Origin: Pseudomonadota bacterium
GTDB lineage: Bacteria; Pseudomonadota; Gammaproteobacteria; Steroidobacterales; Steroidobacteraceae
Assembly (NCBI GenBank): GCA_023391815.1
Contig: JAEWAF010000025.1
Coordinates: 1 to 64,000, forward strand
Reading direction: 5' to 3'
Length of the DNA: 64,000 nt
Shown here: in pieces, positions 56,637 to 64,000 of the stretch
Numbering within the stretch: position 1 is the first letter of the stretch
Layout: every line of letters begins with the position of its first letter
Notes under the pieces: generated by a model
The model's input: only the letters and a program-made list of their open reading frames with translations
Told to the model about the DNA's origin: nothing
The model's database searches: none
Made by a program: the position numbers and the translations under genes

Positions 56637-59426
56637 ATGAGTCATCAGGCGCAGCCAGACGCGTCGAATCGAGTCGCCGTGCGCAAAGGCGCCGCGGTGC
56701 TGCTCATGAGCGCGCTGGCATTGCTGTTGGGCGGCTGCGATAGCGGCAGCGGCGGCACCGATGTGACCATCGGCAGCGGCCAGAACCAGGACCCGGTGAC
56801 GCTGGATTTCCCGGTGTTCTATGTGAAGCGCCCGGTCCCGGATCCGGAAGACGACGAGCTGGCCAACGCCGACGCGCGCGAGCTGCGGCGTTTCGAGGTT
56901 GGCGCCGACCTGTATATGCGCGATCGCGCCTCGACCTCCGCGCCGGAAGTGAACCTCACATCGGCCGAAACCCGGGGCCTCGGCGACATCCGCGACGTGG
57001 CCGTGAATTACGATGGCAGCAAGGTGCTGTTTTCGATGCGCGCCCGCTTCATCGAGAACGCGGACGAGGAAGATCAACCCACCTGGAACATCTGGGAATA
57101 CGACGTGGCCAGCCGCGGGCTCCGCCGCGTAATCACGTCGGACATCGTGGCAGAGACCGGCCACGACATCATGCCGCACTACCTGCCGGACGGGCGCATC
57201 GTGTTCAGCTCGACCCGCCAGCAGACTTCGCGCGCCATCCTGCTCGATGAGAACAAGCCGCAGTTCGCCGCTCAGGACGAGAACGACAACGAGCCGGCTT
57301 TCGTGCTGCACGTGATGAACGCCGACGGCACCAACATCCATCAGATTTCATTCAACCAGAGCCACGATCTGGATCCCGAAGTGCTGCCCAACGGTCGGAT
57401 CGTGTTCACGCGCTGGGAGCACCACATCGACGACAACCAGTTCGATCTGTACTCGATCAATCCCGACGGCTCCGATCTGCAACTGCTGTACGGCGCGAAC
57501 AGCCACCAGACGGGCACGCCGAATCCGCCGCCGGCCACGACCTTGAGCACGATTCAGTTCCTGAATGCCAAGCCCATGCAGGACGGCCGCACGCTGTCGC
57601 TGGTCCGTCCCTTCCAAGGCACGGGCGAAGGCGGCGATCTGCTCCTGATCGACACTGATACATACGTCGACAACACTCGCGCAGCTTCGGCCGCGAACCT
57701 CGGCATGACCGGCCCTGCGCAAACGCGCGCGCTGCCCACCGACGTGCGTACGATTCCCGGCCCGTCGCCTGGTGGACGGTATCGCACAGCTCAGCCCCTG
57801 TATGACGGCACCGGTCGTCTGCTGGTGAGCTGGTCTCAATGCCGCCTGGTCGAGGGCACTCGCATCGTCCCCTGCACCAGCGAACGTTTGCAGAATCCGA
57901 ACGCGGTGGAAGCACCGCCGCTGTATGGCATCTATCTCTACGACGTCCGTGACAATACGCAGCGCCCGATCGTCGTCCCGCAGGAAGGTTTCATCTACAC
58001 CGAAGTGGTGTCGGGTTCGCAGCGCGCCTTGCCGACCGTCATCCCGGACCGCGTCGCGGGTATCGACTATCCGCAGCAGCTGCAGAACGAAGGCGTGGGC
58101 GTGCTGAACATCCGCAGCGTGTATGACATCGATGGCGTAGACACGGCGCCCGGTGGTATCGCCACAGTTCGCAATCCAGCCACTCCGGGTTATGCGACGC
58201 GCCCGGCTCGGTTCCTGCGCGTCGAGAAGGCCGTGTCCATTCCGGACAACGACACTCGCAACTTCTCGAACACGGCATTCGGCCCGAACCGCGCGCTCGG
58301 CATGCGTGAAATCCTGGGTTACGCGCCGGTCGAGCCGGATGGCTCCGTGAAAGTGAAAGTGCCGGCCAACGTCGCGATCTCGATCAGCGTGCTGGACGCG
58401 AACGGCCGCCGTCTCGGTGGCGTGCTGGGTGGCCGCCATACCAACTGGCTGCAACTTCAGCCGGGCGAGCAGCTGACGTGTAACGGCTGCCACAACGGCA
58501 ATTCCACCACCCCGATGGCGCACGGTCGCAGAGGCATGACGAACTCGGCAAACCCCGGCGCACCGAGCGCGGGCGTCGCGTTCCCCGGCACGAATGCTGC
58601 TCTGTTCGCCAATGTCGTCGGCGAGACCATGGCCGAGACGCGTAACCGCGTCATGTGCGGCGGCGCTTGTGCGATGAGCGTCGACCTGGCGTTCAAGGAT
58701 TACTGGCTACCGGCGGCGCCCGCGACCAACGAAGTCGACGCATGCTATGCGGCCGGCATCAACAACGTGCTGACGAACGCGTCCGATCCGACCGCGCGCT
58801 TCGCTTGCACGAACGCATTGCCGGTGGGTGCGGTGGCACCGGTTGCGCCGGCATGCCGTTCCAATCTGACGACACTGTGCCGCATCACCATCCATTACGA
58901 GCGCCACATTCATCCGCTGTGGGGCGTGGACCGCTTCGTAGATGTGGACGGTGTGCCCGGCCCGGACCTCGATCCGGTCACCATGCAGCCCATCAATCAC
59001 AAGTGCACCGGCTGTCATTCGCCGGTGGACGCAGCCAACGCCGCGCGGGTGCCGGCCGGCGACCTGGACCTGAGCGATGGTCCGTCGGAAGAGCAGCCGT
59101 TGCAGTTCAACTCCTATCGCGAGCTGCTGTTCGGCGACCGCGGCCAGATCTTGAACGCGATGGGTCAGCTCGAAGATGAATGCCTGGAGTTCCAGACCGA
59201 CCCCGTAACCAACGTGACCACCTGCGTTGCCTTCCGCAACGTGCCTGCTGCCATGAGCGCGAACGGGGCGGCGGCTTCGGCGCGCTTCTTCAATAAGATG
59301 GAAGGCACCGCCGGCACCGTGCCACATAGGGACTTTATGTCACGAAGTGAGTTACGCTTGCTGTCCGAATGGTTGGACATCGGCGCGCAGTACTTCAACG
59401 ACCCGTTCACGGCCCCGGAGAATTGA
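56637..59426 (+). CDS. PD40 beta-propeller lipoprotein with two haem c sites (HZS-alpha-like)
   Basis: 929 aa from ATG 56637, which has GGAG about ten bases upstream. The lipobox is LLGGC (Cys34). PD40-type propeller blades are seen (PHYLPDGRIVFSSTRQ, VLPNGRIVFTRWEHH), and two haem sites follow, CNGCH (615-619) and CTGCH (790-794). The layout of a propeller followed by cytochrome sites resembles the middle part of the hydrazine synthase alpha subunit family, though hydrazine chemistry is not implied. It is the first gene of the rightward operon, and its stop overlaps the next start (TGATG). Confidence 0.85.
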   Translation: MSHQAQPDASNRVAVRKGAAVLLMSALALLLGGCDSGSGGTDVTIGSGQNQDPVTLDFPVFYVKRPVPDPEDDELANADARELRRFEVGADLYMRDRASTSAPEVNLTSAETRGLGDIRDVAVNYDGSKVLFSMRARFIENADEEDQPTWNIWEYDVASRGLRRVITSDIVAETGHDIMPHYLPDGRIVFSSTRQQTSRAILLDENKPQFAAQDENDNEPAFVLHVMNADGTNIHQISFNQSHDLDPEVLPNGRIVFTRWEHHIDDNQFDLYSINPDGSDLQLLYGANSHQTGTPNPPPATTLSTIQFLNAKPMQDGRTLSLVRPFQGTGEGGDLLLIDTDTYVDNTRAASAANLGMTGPAQTRALPTDVRTIPGPSPGGRYRTAQPLYDGTGRLLVSWSQCRLVEGTRIVPCTSERLQNPNAVEAPPLYGIYLYDVRDNTQRPIVVPQEGFIYTEVVSGSQRALPTVIPDRVAGIDYPQQLQNEGVGVLNIRSVYDIDGVDTAPGGIATVRNPATPGYATRPARFLRVEKAVSIPDNDTRNFSNTAFGPNRALGMREILGYAPVEPDGSVKVKVPANVAISISVLDANGRRLGGVLGGRHTNWLQLQPGEQLTCNGCHNGNSTTPMAHGRRGMTNSANPGAPSAGVAFPGTNAALFANVVGETMAETRNRVMCGGACAMSVDLAFKDYWLPAAPATNEVDACYAAGINNVLTNASDPTARFACTNALPVGAVAPVAPACRSNLTTLCRITIHYERHIHPLWGVDRFVDVDGVPGPDLDPVTMQPINHKCTGCHSPVDAANAARVPAGDLDLSDGPSEEQPLQFNSYRELLFGDRGQILNAMGQLEDECLEFQTDPVTNVTTCVAFRNVPAAMSANGAAASARFFNKMEGTAGTVPHRDFMSRSELRLLSEWLDIGAQYFNDPFTAPEN

Positions 59427-60175
59427 TGTCTCGGTCGCTCACGCCGCTCACGTTCCTTTGGTTGCTGTTGCTGTTCGCGGCGGGAGCCCGGGGCGCTGAA
59501 ACCGGGCACAAGATCCTGATCGCCGATCCGTTCATCGAGCTGCACTCCGGCCCGGGGCGCGGCTATCCGGTATTTCATGTGGTGGAGCGCGGCCGCGAAG
59601 TGGTGCTGGTGAAGCGCCGCACCGACTGGTTTCAGCTGCGCACCGAGCAGGGCGTCGAAGGCTGGGCCTCTCGCGAGCAGATGATCGCGACGCTGGAGCC
59701 GACCGGCGAGCCGCTCGACTTGCAGGAGCCGGCGCGCGAGAACTATATGAGCCGCCGTTGGCAGGCCGGCGTCAGTGGCGGCGACTTCCAGGGCGCCAGC
59801 CTGATCTCGGTGTTCGGCGGCTATGCGTTCAGCGACAATTTGTCCATCGAGTTGACGTTCAATCACATCCTCGGCGAGTACTCCAACGGCTACAGCGCCA
59901 CCATCGGCCTGATGCACCTGTTCGCCCCCGAATGGCGACTCTCGCCTTATTTCACGCTCGGCACCGGTGTGATCTACACCGATCCCAAATCGAACCTGGT
60001 GGACTCCATCGACCGCGACGATCAGATCGGCTACGTCGGTGGCGGCCTGCAGTTTTATCTGACCCGTCGTTTCATGTTGCGCTCGGAATATAGACACAAC
60101 ATCGTGTTCACCAGCCGCAACGACAACGAGGAAGTGGACGAATGGAAGTATCTCGGTTTCGCATTCTTTTTCTGA
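59426..60175 (+). CDS. SH3-like plus outer-membrane beta-barrel protein
   Basis: 249 aa from ATG 59426, overlapping the upstream stop by one base. A signal peptide (LTFLWLLLLFAAGARG) is followed by an SH3-like domain (~25-90; PFIELHSGPGRGYPVFHVVERG, KRRTDWFQLRTEQGVEGW) and an eight-stranded barrel (~110-249; FSDNLSIELTFNHILGEYSN, RFMLRSEYRHNIVF). It resembles the OMP_myx_plus group of outer-membrane barrels. It may bind a partner with its SH3-like domain while anchored in the outer membrane. The next gene starts inside its 3' end. Confidence 0.8.
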   Translation: MSRSLTPLTFLWLLLLFAAGARGAETGHKILIADPFIELHSGPGRGYPVFHVVERGREVVLVKRRTDWFQLRTEQGVEGWASREQMIATLEPTGEPLDLQEPARENYMSRRWQAGVSGGDFQGASLISVFGGYAFSDNLSIELTFNHILGEYSNGYSATIGLMHLFAPEWRLSPYFTLGTGVIYTDPKSNLVDSIDRDDQIGYVGGGLQFYLTRRFMLRSEYRHNIVFTSRNDNEEVDEWKYLGFAFFF

Positions 60176-60849
60176 GCCTGCTCGCCGTCACGGTGCTGCC
60201 CGGCTGTTCCATGCTGGGCGGTCGCGGCGATGCCTCGCCGGACGCCATCGCGCCCGCCGCGAGCGCACAGCCGTTGACCGGCGAGCCGGATCAGAAGCCC
60301 ATCATCGATCCGCAAGTCGAGCGCCGGGAAATCAAGCGCGCCCGCATCGATACGGAAGATTTCGAGCTGGGCGCCTATGTCGGCATCCTGAGCATCGAAG
60401 ACTTCGAGAGCAACGTCGTCTCCGGCGCGCGCCTCGCTTATCACCTCACCGAAGACTTCTTCATCGAAGGCACCTATGGCCGCTCCCGCGCCGGCCGCAC
60501 CAGCTACGAGAACCTCTCGGGCTCGGCCGATCTGCTCAGCAGCGACGATCGGGACTATTCGTATTACGCGCTGTCGCTCGGCTGGAACGCGCTGCCCGGC
60601 GAAATTTTCGTCGGCAAGAACCGCGCCTATAACACCGCGTTTTACCTGGTGGCCGGCATCGGCAGCACCACGTTCGCCGGCGACGATCGTTTCACCGTGA
60701 ACGGCGGCTTCGGCTATCGCGTGCTGCCGGCGGACTGGATCGCCGTGCACTTCGACGTGCGCGATCACGTGTTCGATACCGACCTGCTGGGCGAGAAGAA
60801 GATCGTCAATAATCTAGAGGCGCATCTCGGTTTGTCGATTTTCTTCTGA
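60142..60849 (+). CDS. outer-membrane beta-barrel lipoprotein
   Basis: 235 aa, overlapping the previous gene by 34 bp, with GAGGAAG before the ATG. A lipoprotein signal (LSLLAVTVLPGC) is followed by a ~50-residue linker and a barrel with clear strand pattern (FELGAYVGILSIEDFESN, LAYHLTEDFFIEGTYGRSRAG, NLEAHLGLSIFF). It belongs to the same barrel group as the protein before it but lacks the SH3-like part. The two are likely partners in the outer membrane. Confidence 0.8.
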   Translation: MEVSRFRILFLSLLAVTVLPGCSMLGGRGDASPDAIAPAASAQPLTGEPDQKPIIDPQVERREIKRARIDTEDFELGAYVGILSIEDFESNVVSGARLAYHLTEDFFIEGTYGRSRAGRTSYENLSGSADLLSSDDRDYSYYALSLGWNALPGEIFVGKNRAYNTAFYLVAGIGSTTFAGDDRFTVNGGFGYRVLPADWIAVHFDVRDHVFDTDLLGEKKIVNNLEAHLGLSIFF

Positions 60850-60893
60850 GCGACGATACCTGCTGGACAACTGTGTCATAGAGGGCGTCGGTC

Positions 60894-61388
60894 ATGTCGA
60901 TGAGCAAATGGATTCGCGCCGCCATGCTGTGCAGCGCGCTGGTTGTTTCTTCGCTGGTAAGCGCCAGCACCAGTGTGGCGCCGACGTTCACCCTGCCGTC
61001 GCGAGCCGGCGACAACGTGTCGCTCGAGCAGCTCAAGGGCAAAGTGGTGATGTTGAATTTCTGGGCCAGCTGGTGCGGCCCGTGTCGCACGGAAATGCCG
61101 CTTCTCGAACAGATGCACAAGCGCTACAGTTCGCTCGGCTTCACCCTGGTCGGCGTGAACGTGGAAGCGAACACCGCGGATGCCGAGCGCTGGTTGAAAG
61201 ACACGCCGGTGTCGTTCCCGGTGCTGTTCGATCGCGAGAGCAAGGTGAGCAAGCTGTACGACGTGAGCGCGATGCCGAGCACGGTGTTCATCGATCGCAA
61301 GGGCAACGTCCGCTACCTGCACAAGGGGTACAAGCCGGGCGATGAAAGCGAGTATCTGAATCAGATTCGCGCCTTGCTCAAAGAATGA
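60894..61388 (+). CDS. TlpA/ResA-like thioredoxin-fold protein, exported
   Basis: 164 aa. A signal peptide (AAMLCSALVVSSLVSAS) is followed by a TlpA-like thioredoxin fold with C61-G-P-C64 in FWASWCGPC and cis-Pro in SAMPSTVFI. Proteins of this kind reduce disulfides in the periplasm, and several reduce CXXCH apocytochromes before haem attachment. Given five CXXCH sites in the neighbouring genes, that role is likely. The gene lies 44 bp after the barrel lipoprotein and 10 bp before the DUF4266 gene. Confidence 0.9.
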   Translation: MSMSKWIRAAMLCSALVVSSLVSASTSVAPTFTLPSRAGDNVSLEQLKGKVVMLNFWASWCGPCRTEMPLLEQMHKRYSSLGFTLVGVNVEANTADAERWLKDTPVSFPVLFDRESKVSKLYDVSAMPSTVFIDRKGNVRYLHKGYKPGDESEYLNQIRALLKE

Positions 61389-61398
61389 GAGGTTCGAC

Positions 61399-61635
61399 GT
61401 GATCAAGGGAATCGCGGTCAAGGTGGTAGCGACAGTCGCGCTGGTCTCCGGCTTATCCGCCTGCGGCAACATCGAGCCGTGGGTGAAGCCTTACGAGCGC
61501 CAGCAGCTGGCCGATCCCATCATGAACGCGAATCCCAATCCCATCTCCTCTGCTTATATGGACCACGTGTTCGAGGCTCGTGAGGGCGCGCGTGGCGCGC
61601 TCGGCGGCGGCGGCGGTGGCTGCGGCTGTAACTGA
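61399..61635 (+). CDS. DUF4266 lipoprotein
   Basis: 78 aa from GTG 61399. The lipobox is LSAC. The core WVKPYERQQLADPIMN is the DUF4266 signature, followed by HVFEAREGARGALGGGGGGC, so the protein ends in a glycine run with two cysteines (GCGCN). DUF4266 genes often stand next to DUF3570 genes and a TlpA-like gene, as here. Function unknown; the C-terminal cysteines may bind metal or form a thioether or disulfide. Confidence 0.9.
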   Translation: MIKGIAVKVVATVALVSGLSACGNIEPWVKPYERQQLADPIMNANPNPISSAYMDHVFEAREGARGALGGGGGGCGCN

Positions 61636-61643
61636 GAAGTCAC

Positions 61644-62828
61644 ATGAGCCTGGCCCGCAAGAAAGCACGAGTTCTCTGGTCGATCGTGGCAGGCGCGGCG
61701 CTCGCGCTGCCCATGGTGAGCTCGGCCGGCGTGCTGCCGGACGATCGGGTCGACGCGCTCTATCACCGTTACGAAGGCGGCGGCGTGACCATTCAAGGTC
61801 CGTCGGTGCTGGTGCGCAAGAAGATGGCGGAGAAGTACGCCGTCACCGCCAACTACTATCAGGACATGATCACCAGCGCGTCCATCGACGTCGAGGTGAG
61901 CGGCGCGAGCCAATACAAGGAAGAGCGCGATCAATACTCGCTGGGTCTGGAGTATCTGCGCGGCAAGACCACGTACAACCTGAGCTACACCAACAGCGAA
62001 GAGAACGATTACGAAGCGCAGACCGCGAGCTTCGGCCTGAGCCAGGATCTGTTCGGCGACCTGACCACGATCAGCATGGGGTTCTCGCGCGGCGCGGATA
62101 AGGTGCGCAACTCCACCGACCCGAGCTTCGAGCGCGACATCGACCGCTGGAGCTACCGCGTCGGCGTGTCGCAGATCCTCACCAAGTCGCTGATCGCTTC
62201 GATGAACCTCGAAGTGATCACGGACGAAGGCTTCCTGAACAATCCGTATCGCTCGTATCGATACATCGACCCGAACGACAACCGCCGCTTCATCCTCGCG
62301 CAGGAAATCTATCCGCGCACACGGACCAGCAATGCGGTGGCGGTGAACGGCCGTTACTTCCTGCCGTATCGAGCGGTGGTGTATGGCGGCTACCGTTTCT
62401 TCACGGACACCTGGGACATCCGGGCGGATACGTTCGAGCTCGGCTACATTCATCCCATCAAGCAGCAATTGACGCTGGAAGCGCGCGTTCGCTATTACCA
62501 GCAGGACAACGCCGAGTTCTATTCCGATCTGTTCGGTCGCGTAAACCAGCAGAACTTCATGGCGCGCGACAAGGAGCTGTCGACCTTCAACAGCATCGCG
62601 TTCCGCATCGGCGCGAGCTATGAGTTCTCGCCGACAGGGTGGAGCTTCGTGAAGAAGGGCTCGGTCAATCTGTTCTACGACCGCATCGAGTTCCAATACG
62701 ACGACTTCCGCGACGCGCGCGCCTCGAAGTTGCTTCCCACCGACCCGGGCTATGCGCCTGCGGGCAGCGAGCCGCTCTACGAGTTCGGCGCGAACGTGAT
62801 TCAGATGTTCGTGTCGATCTGGTTCTAA
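61644..62828 (+). CDS. DUF3570 outer-membrane protein
   Basis: 394 aa, 8 bp after the DUF4266 gene. A signal peptide (WSIVAGAALALPMVSSAG) opens the protein, and the DUF3570 pattern follows: VDALYHRYEGGGVTIQGPSVLVRKK, then regular amphipathic strands (YNLSYTNSEENDYEAQTASF, VAVNGRYFLPYRAVVYGGYRF) ending in FVSIWF. It is a predicted outer-membrane barrel. Together with DUF4266 and the TlpA-like protein it forms a repeatedly seen set whose job is unknown. Confidence 0.9.
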   Translation: MSLARKKARVLWSIVAGAALALPMVSSAGVLPDDRVDALYHRYEGGGVTIQGPSVLVRKKMAEKYAVTANYYQDMITSASIDVEVSGASQYKEERDQYSLGLEYLRGKTTYNLSYTNSEENDYEAQTASFGLSQDLFGDLTTISMGFSRGADKVRNSTDPSFERDIDRWSYRVGVSQILTKSLIASMNLEVITDEGFLNNPYRSYRYIDPNDNRRFILAQEIYPRTRTSNAVAVNGRYFLPYRAVVYGGYRFFTDTWDIRADTFELGYIHPIKQQLTLEARVRYYQQDNAEFYSDLFGRVNQQNFMARDKELSTFNSIAFRIGASYEFSPTGWSFVKKGSVNLFYDRIEFQYDDFRDARASKLLPTDPGYAPAGSEPLYEFGANVIQMFVSIWF

Positions 62829-62835
62829 CCCATCA

Positions 62836-63837
62836 GTGCGGCTCGCCGTTGTCACGCTGCTGCTGATTCCGGGCAGCGTGCTCGCCGGCGACGGCGTGCT
62901 CACGAACGATCCTAAGCTGCAAATCCCGACGCCTTTCGTCGTTCGCGATCAGAATCCGTTGCTGGCCGGTTTTGGATTGCCGGCGGCCATGCCGTCGCGC
63001 TTGCCCTTGCGGTTGTCAGGCGGGGTCGATCTGTATTGGGGCAGCACCGCGATCTCGCAGGCGCGAGGCGATGAAGCGCTCCTCGTCGACGCCGAGACTC
63101 GCGAAGCTCGATTGACGCTGCAGGGTTCCTTCGACGCGTTCAATAAGTCCCGACTCGGCTGGCAGCTGCAGCTTCCCTATCGTTACACCGGCGGCGGCAC
63201 TCTCGATGGTTTCATCGACAGCTGGCACGACACCTTCGGCCTGCCCGGTGGCGCCCGCTCGGAGCTGCCGCGCGATCAAATCAACATCACTTACGCCCGC
63301 GGGGGCCTACGTCGGCTGGATTTCGATTCGTCCGCCAGCGGGATCGGCGATATCCAGGCGGCGATCGGCTATCAACTTCCGACCTCGGATGTATCGGCAC
63401 TCACGGCATGGATGACGATCAAGCTCCCCACCGGCGACGCGGACAAACTCACCGGCAGCGGCGGGACGGATGTTTCTTTGCTGCTCGCGGGCCAGCGGCG
63501 GCTCACTCAGCGCTGGACTGTATTCGGTCAGGCTGCGGCCACCTATCTTAGCGACGGCGATTTGCTGCCCGATCAGCAACGCAGGGTCGTGTGGAGCGGC
63601 ATGACGGGCGCGGCGGTCCGGGCCTGGCGTGGTCTTTCATTCAAAGCGCAGATCGACGCTCACACAGCAGCGTACGACAGTGAGCTGGATTTCCTGAGCG
63701 ATGCCGTCGTGCTGACCCTCGGCGGAGATTATCTATTCGAGTCCGGGTGGCGACTCGATGTAGGCGTCAGCGAAGACATCGCGGTCGAGCATTCGCCGGA
63801 CGTGGTTTTCGTGTTGGGTATCAAACAAAGCTGGTGA
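62836..63837 (+). CDS. DUF3187-like outer-membrane protein
   Basis: 333 aa from GTG 62836, 7 bp after the DUF3570 gene. A signal peptide (VTLLLIPGSVLAGDG) leads into a barrel-like sequence: QIPTPFVVRDQNPLLAGFGLP, GWQLQLPYRYTGGGTLDGFIDSWHDTFGLP and a C-terminal aromatic end (LGIKQSW). The pattern of LPYRY...FID.WHD.FGLP matches DUF3187. Function unknown. It is the last complete gene of the rightward operon; its neighbour downstream starts at 63976. Confidence 0.8.
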   Translation: MRLAVVTLLLIPGSVLAGDGVLTNDPKLQIPTPFVVRDQNPLLAGFGLPAAMPSRLPLRLSGGVDLYWGSTAISQARGDEALLVDAETREARLTLQGSFDAFNKSRLGWQLQLPYRYTGGGTLDGFIDSWHDTFGLPGGARSELPRDQINITYARGGLRRLDFDSSASGIGDIQAAIGYQLPTSDVSALTAWMTIKLPTGDADKLTGSGGTDVSLLLAGQRRLTQRWTVFGQAAATYLSDGDLLPDQQRRVVWSGMTGAAVRAWRGLSFKAQIDAHTAAYDSELDFLSDAVVLTLGGDYLFESGWRLDVGVSEDIAVEHSPDVVFVLGIKQSW

Positions 63838-63975
63838 GCCCGATCGGAGGGCGAGGCCCTCCGGGGTGCGGCGGCTCGTCCATCTCCATGGCGCGCGCAC
63901 TCCGCACTTGGAGTGATAAGCTCGGAGGGTCGGACGAACCGTGACCTCAACATTCACAATTCAGGGAAGGCAGAC

Positions 63976-64000
63976 ATGGAACAACCCAATCCGATTGTGC
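63976..64000 (+). CDS. start of a gene cut by the window end
   Basis: ATG at 63976 with a GGGAAGG site ten bases upstream gives MEQPNPIV before the window ends. The product cannot be told. Confidence 0.5.

Overview
The window is high-GC, gene-dense DNA that reads as a chromosome segment of a Gram-negative gammaproteobacterium. The E. coli-like IlvD, the outer-membrane beta-barrels, TonB receptor, lipoproteins and Tat/Sec-exported enzymes support this. A Steroidobacter/Nevskiales-like lineage is a guess from gene content, not shown by a marker gene. I saw no rRNA, tRNA, CRISPR array or intact mobile element. Small signs of decay are common: frameshifted LysR and DUF4279-like genes, a shredded lipoprotein gene, and remnants of a cupin, an msrA and a tyrosine recombinase.

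Layout. 1-10.9 kb: a membrane-linked AraC regulator (5' cut by the window), a methyltransferase/SRPBCC pair, an HD hydrolase, an LtaS/OpgB-like sulfatase-fold enzyme, envelope proteins and small enzymes (cytidine/guanine-type deaminase, DUF1345, PEBP-like, SYLF, ABM). 11-24.5 kb: a periplasmic-propeller diguanylate cyclase, a nitrilase-family amidase, a serine hydrolase divergent from a MarR regulator with a 16-bp palindrome between them, a KstD/fumarate-reductase-like flavoprotein, an amidohydrolase, and a broken LysR gene divergent from intact ilvD.

24.7-33 kb: a minus-strand set encoding two membrane-anchored proteins, a membrane-tethered single-ring Hsp100-D2-type AAA+ protein, an HscC-like Hsp70 and a membrane J-like protein with NPE in place of HPD. 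This looks like a membrane-attached chaperone/unfoldase module. 33-45 kb: a cysteine-rich lipoprotein, a VIT/DUF2135 protein, MsrA, a LigD without its phosphoesterase domain, a second serine hydrolase, an AraC regulator and a PlpD-like patatin fused to an outer-membrane barrel. 45-49.2 kb: a PQQ-type dehydrogenase followed by a TonB-dependent receptor.

49.2-63.9 kb: two tandem Uma2 genes, then two divergent operons. The leftward one encodes a Tat-exported DUF1501 protein, a LamG/di-haem lipoprotein and a mono-haem protein. The rightward one encodes a PD40 beta-propeller lipoprotein with two haem sites, two barrel proteins (one with an SH3-like domain), a TlpA-like thioredoxin, a DUF4266 lipoprotein, a DUF3570 protein and a DUF3187-like protein. 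Together they look like one cell-envelope redox system, and this is the strongest candidate for an undescribed system here. All functional statements rest on reading motifs and family resemblance by eye; no searches were run.
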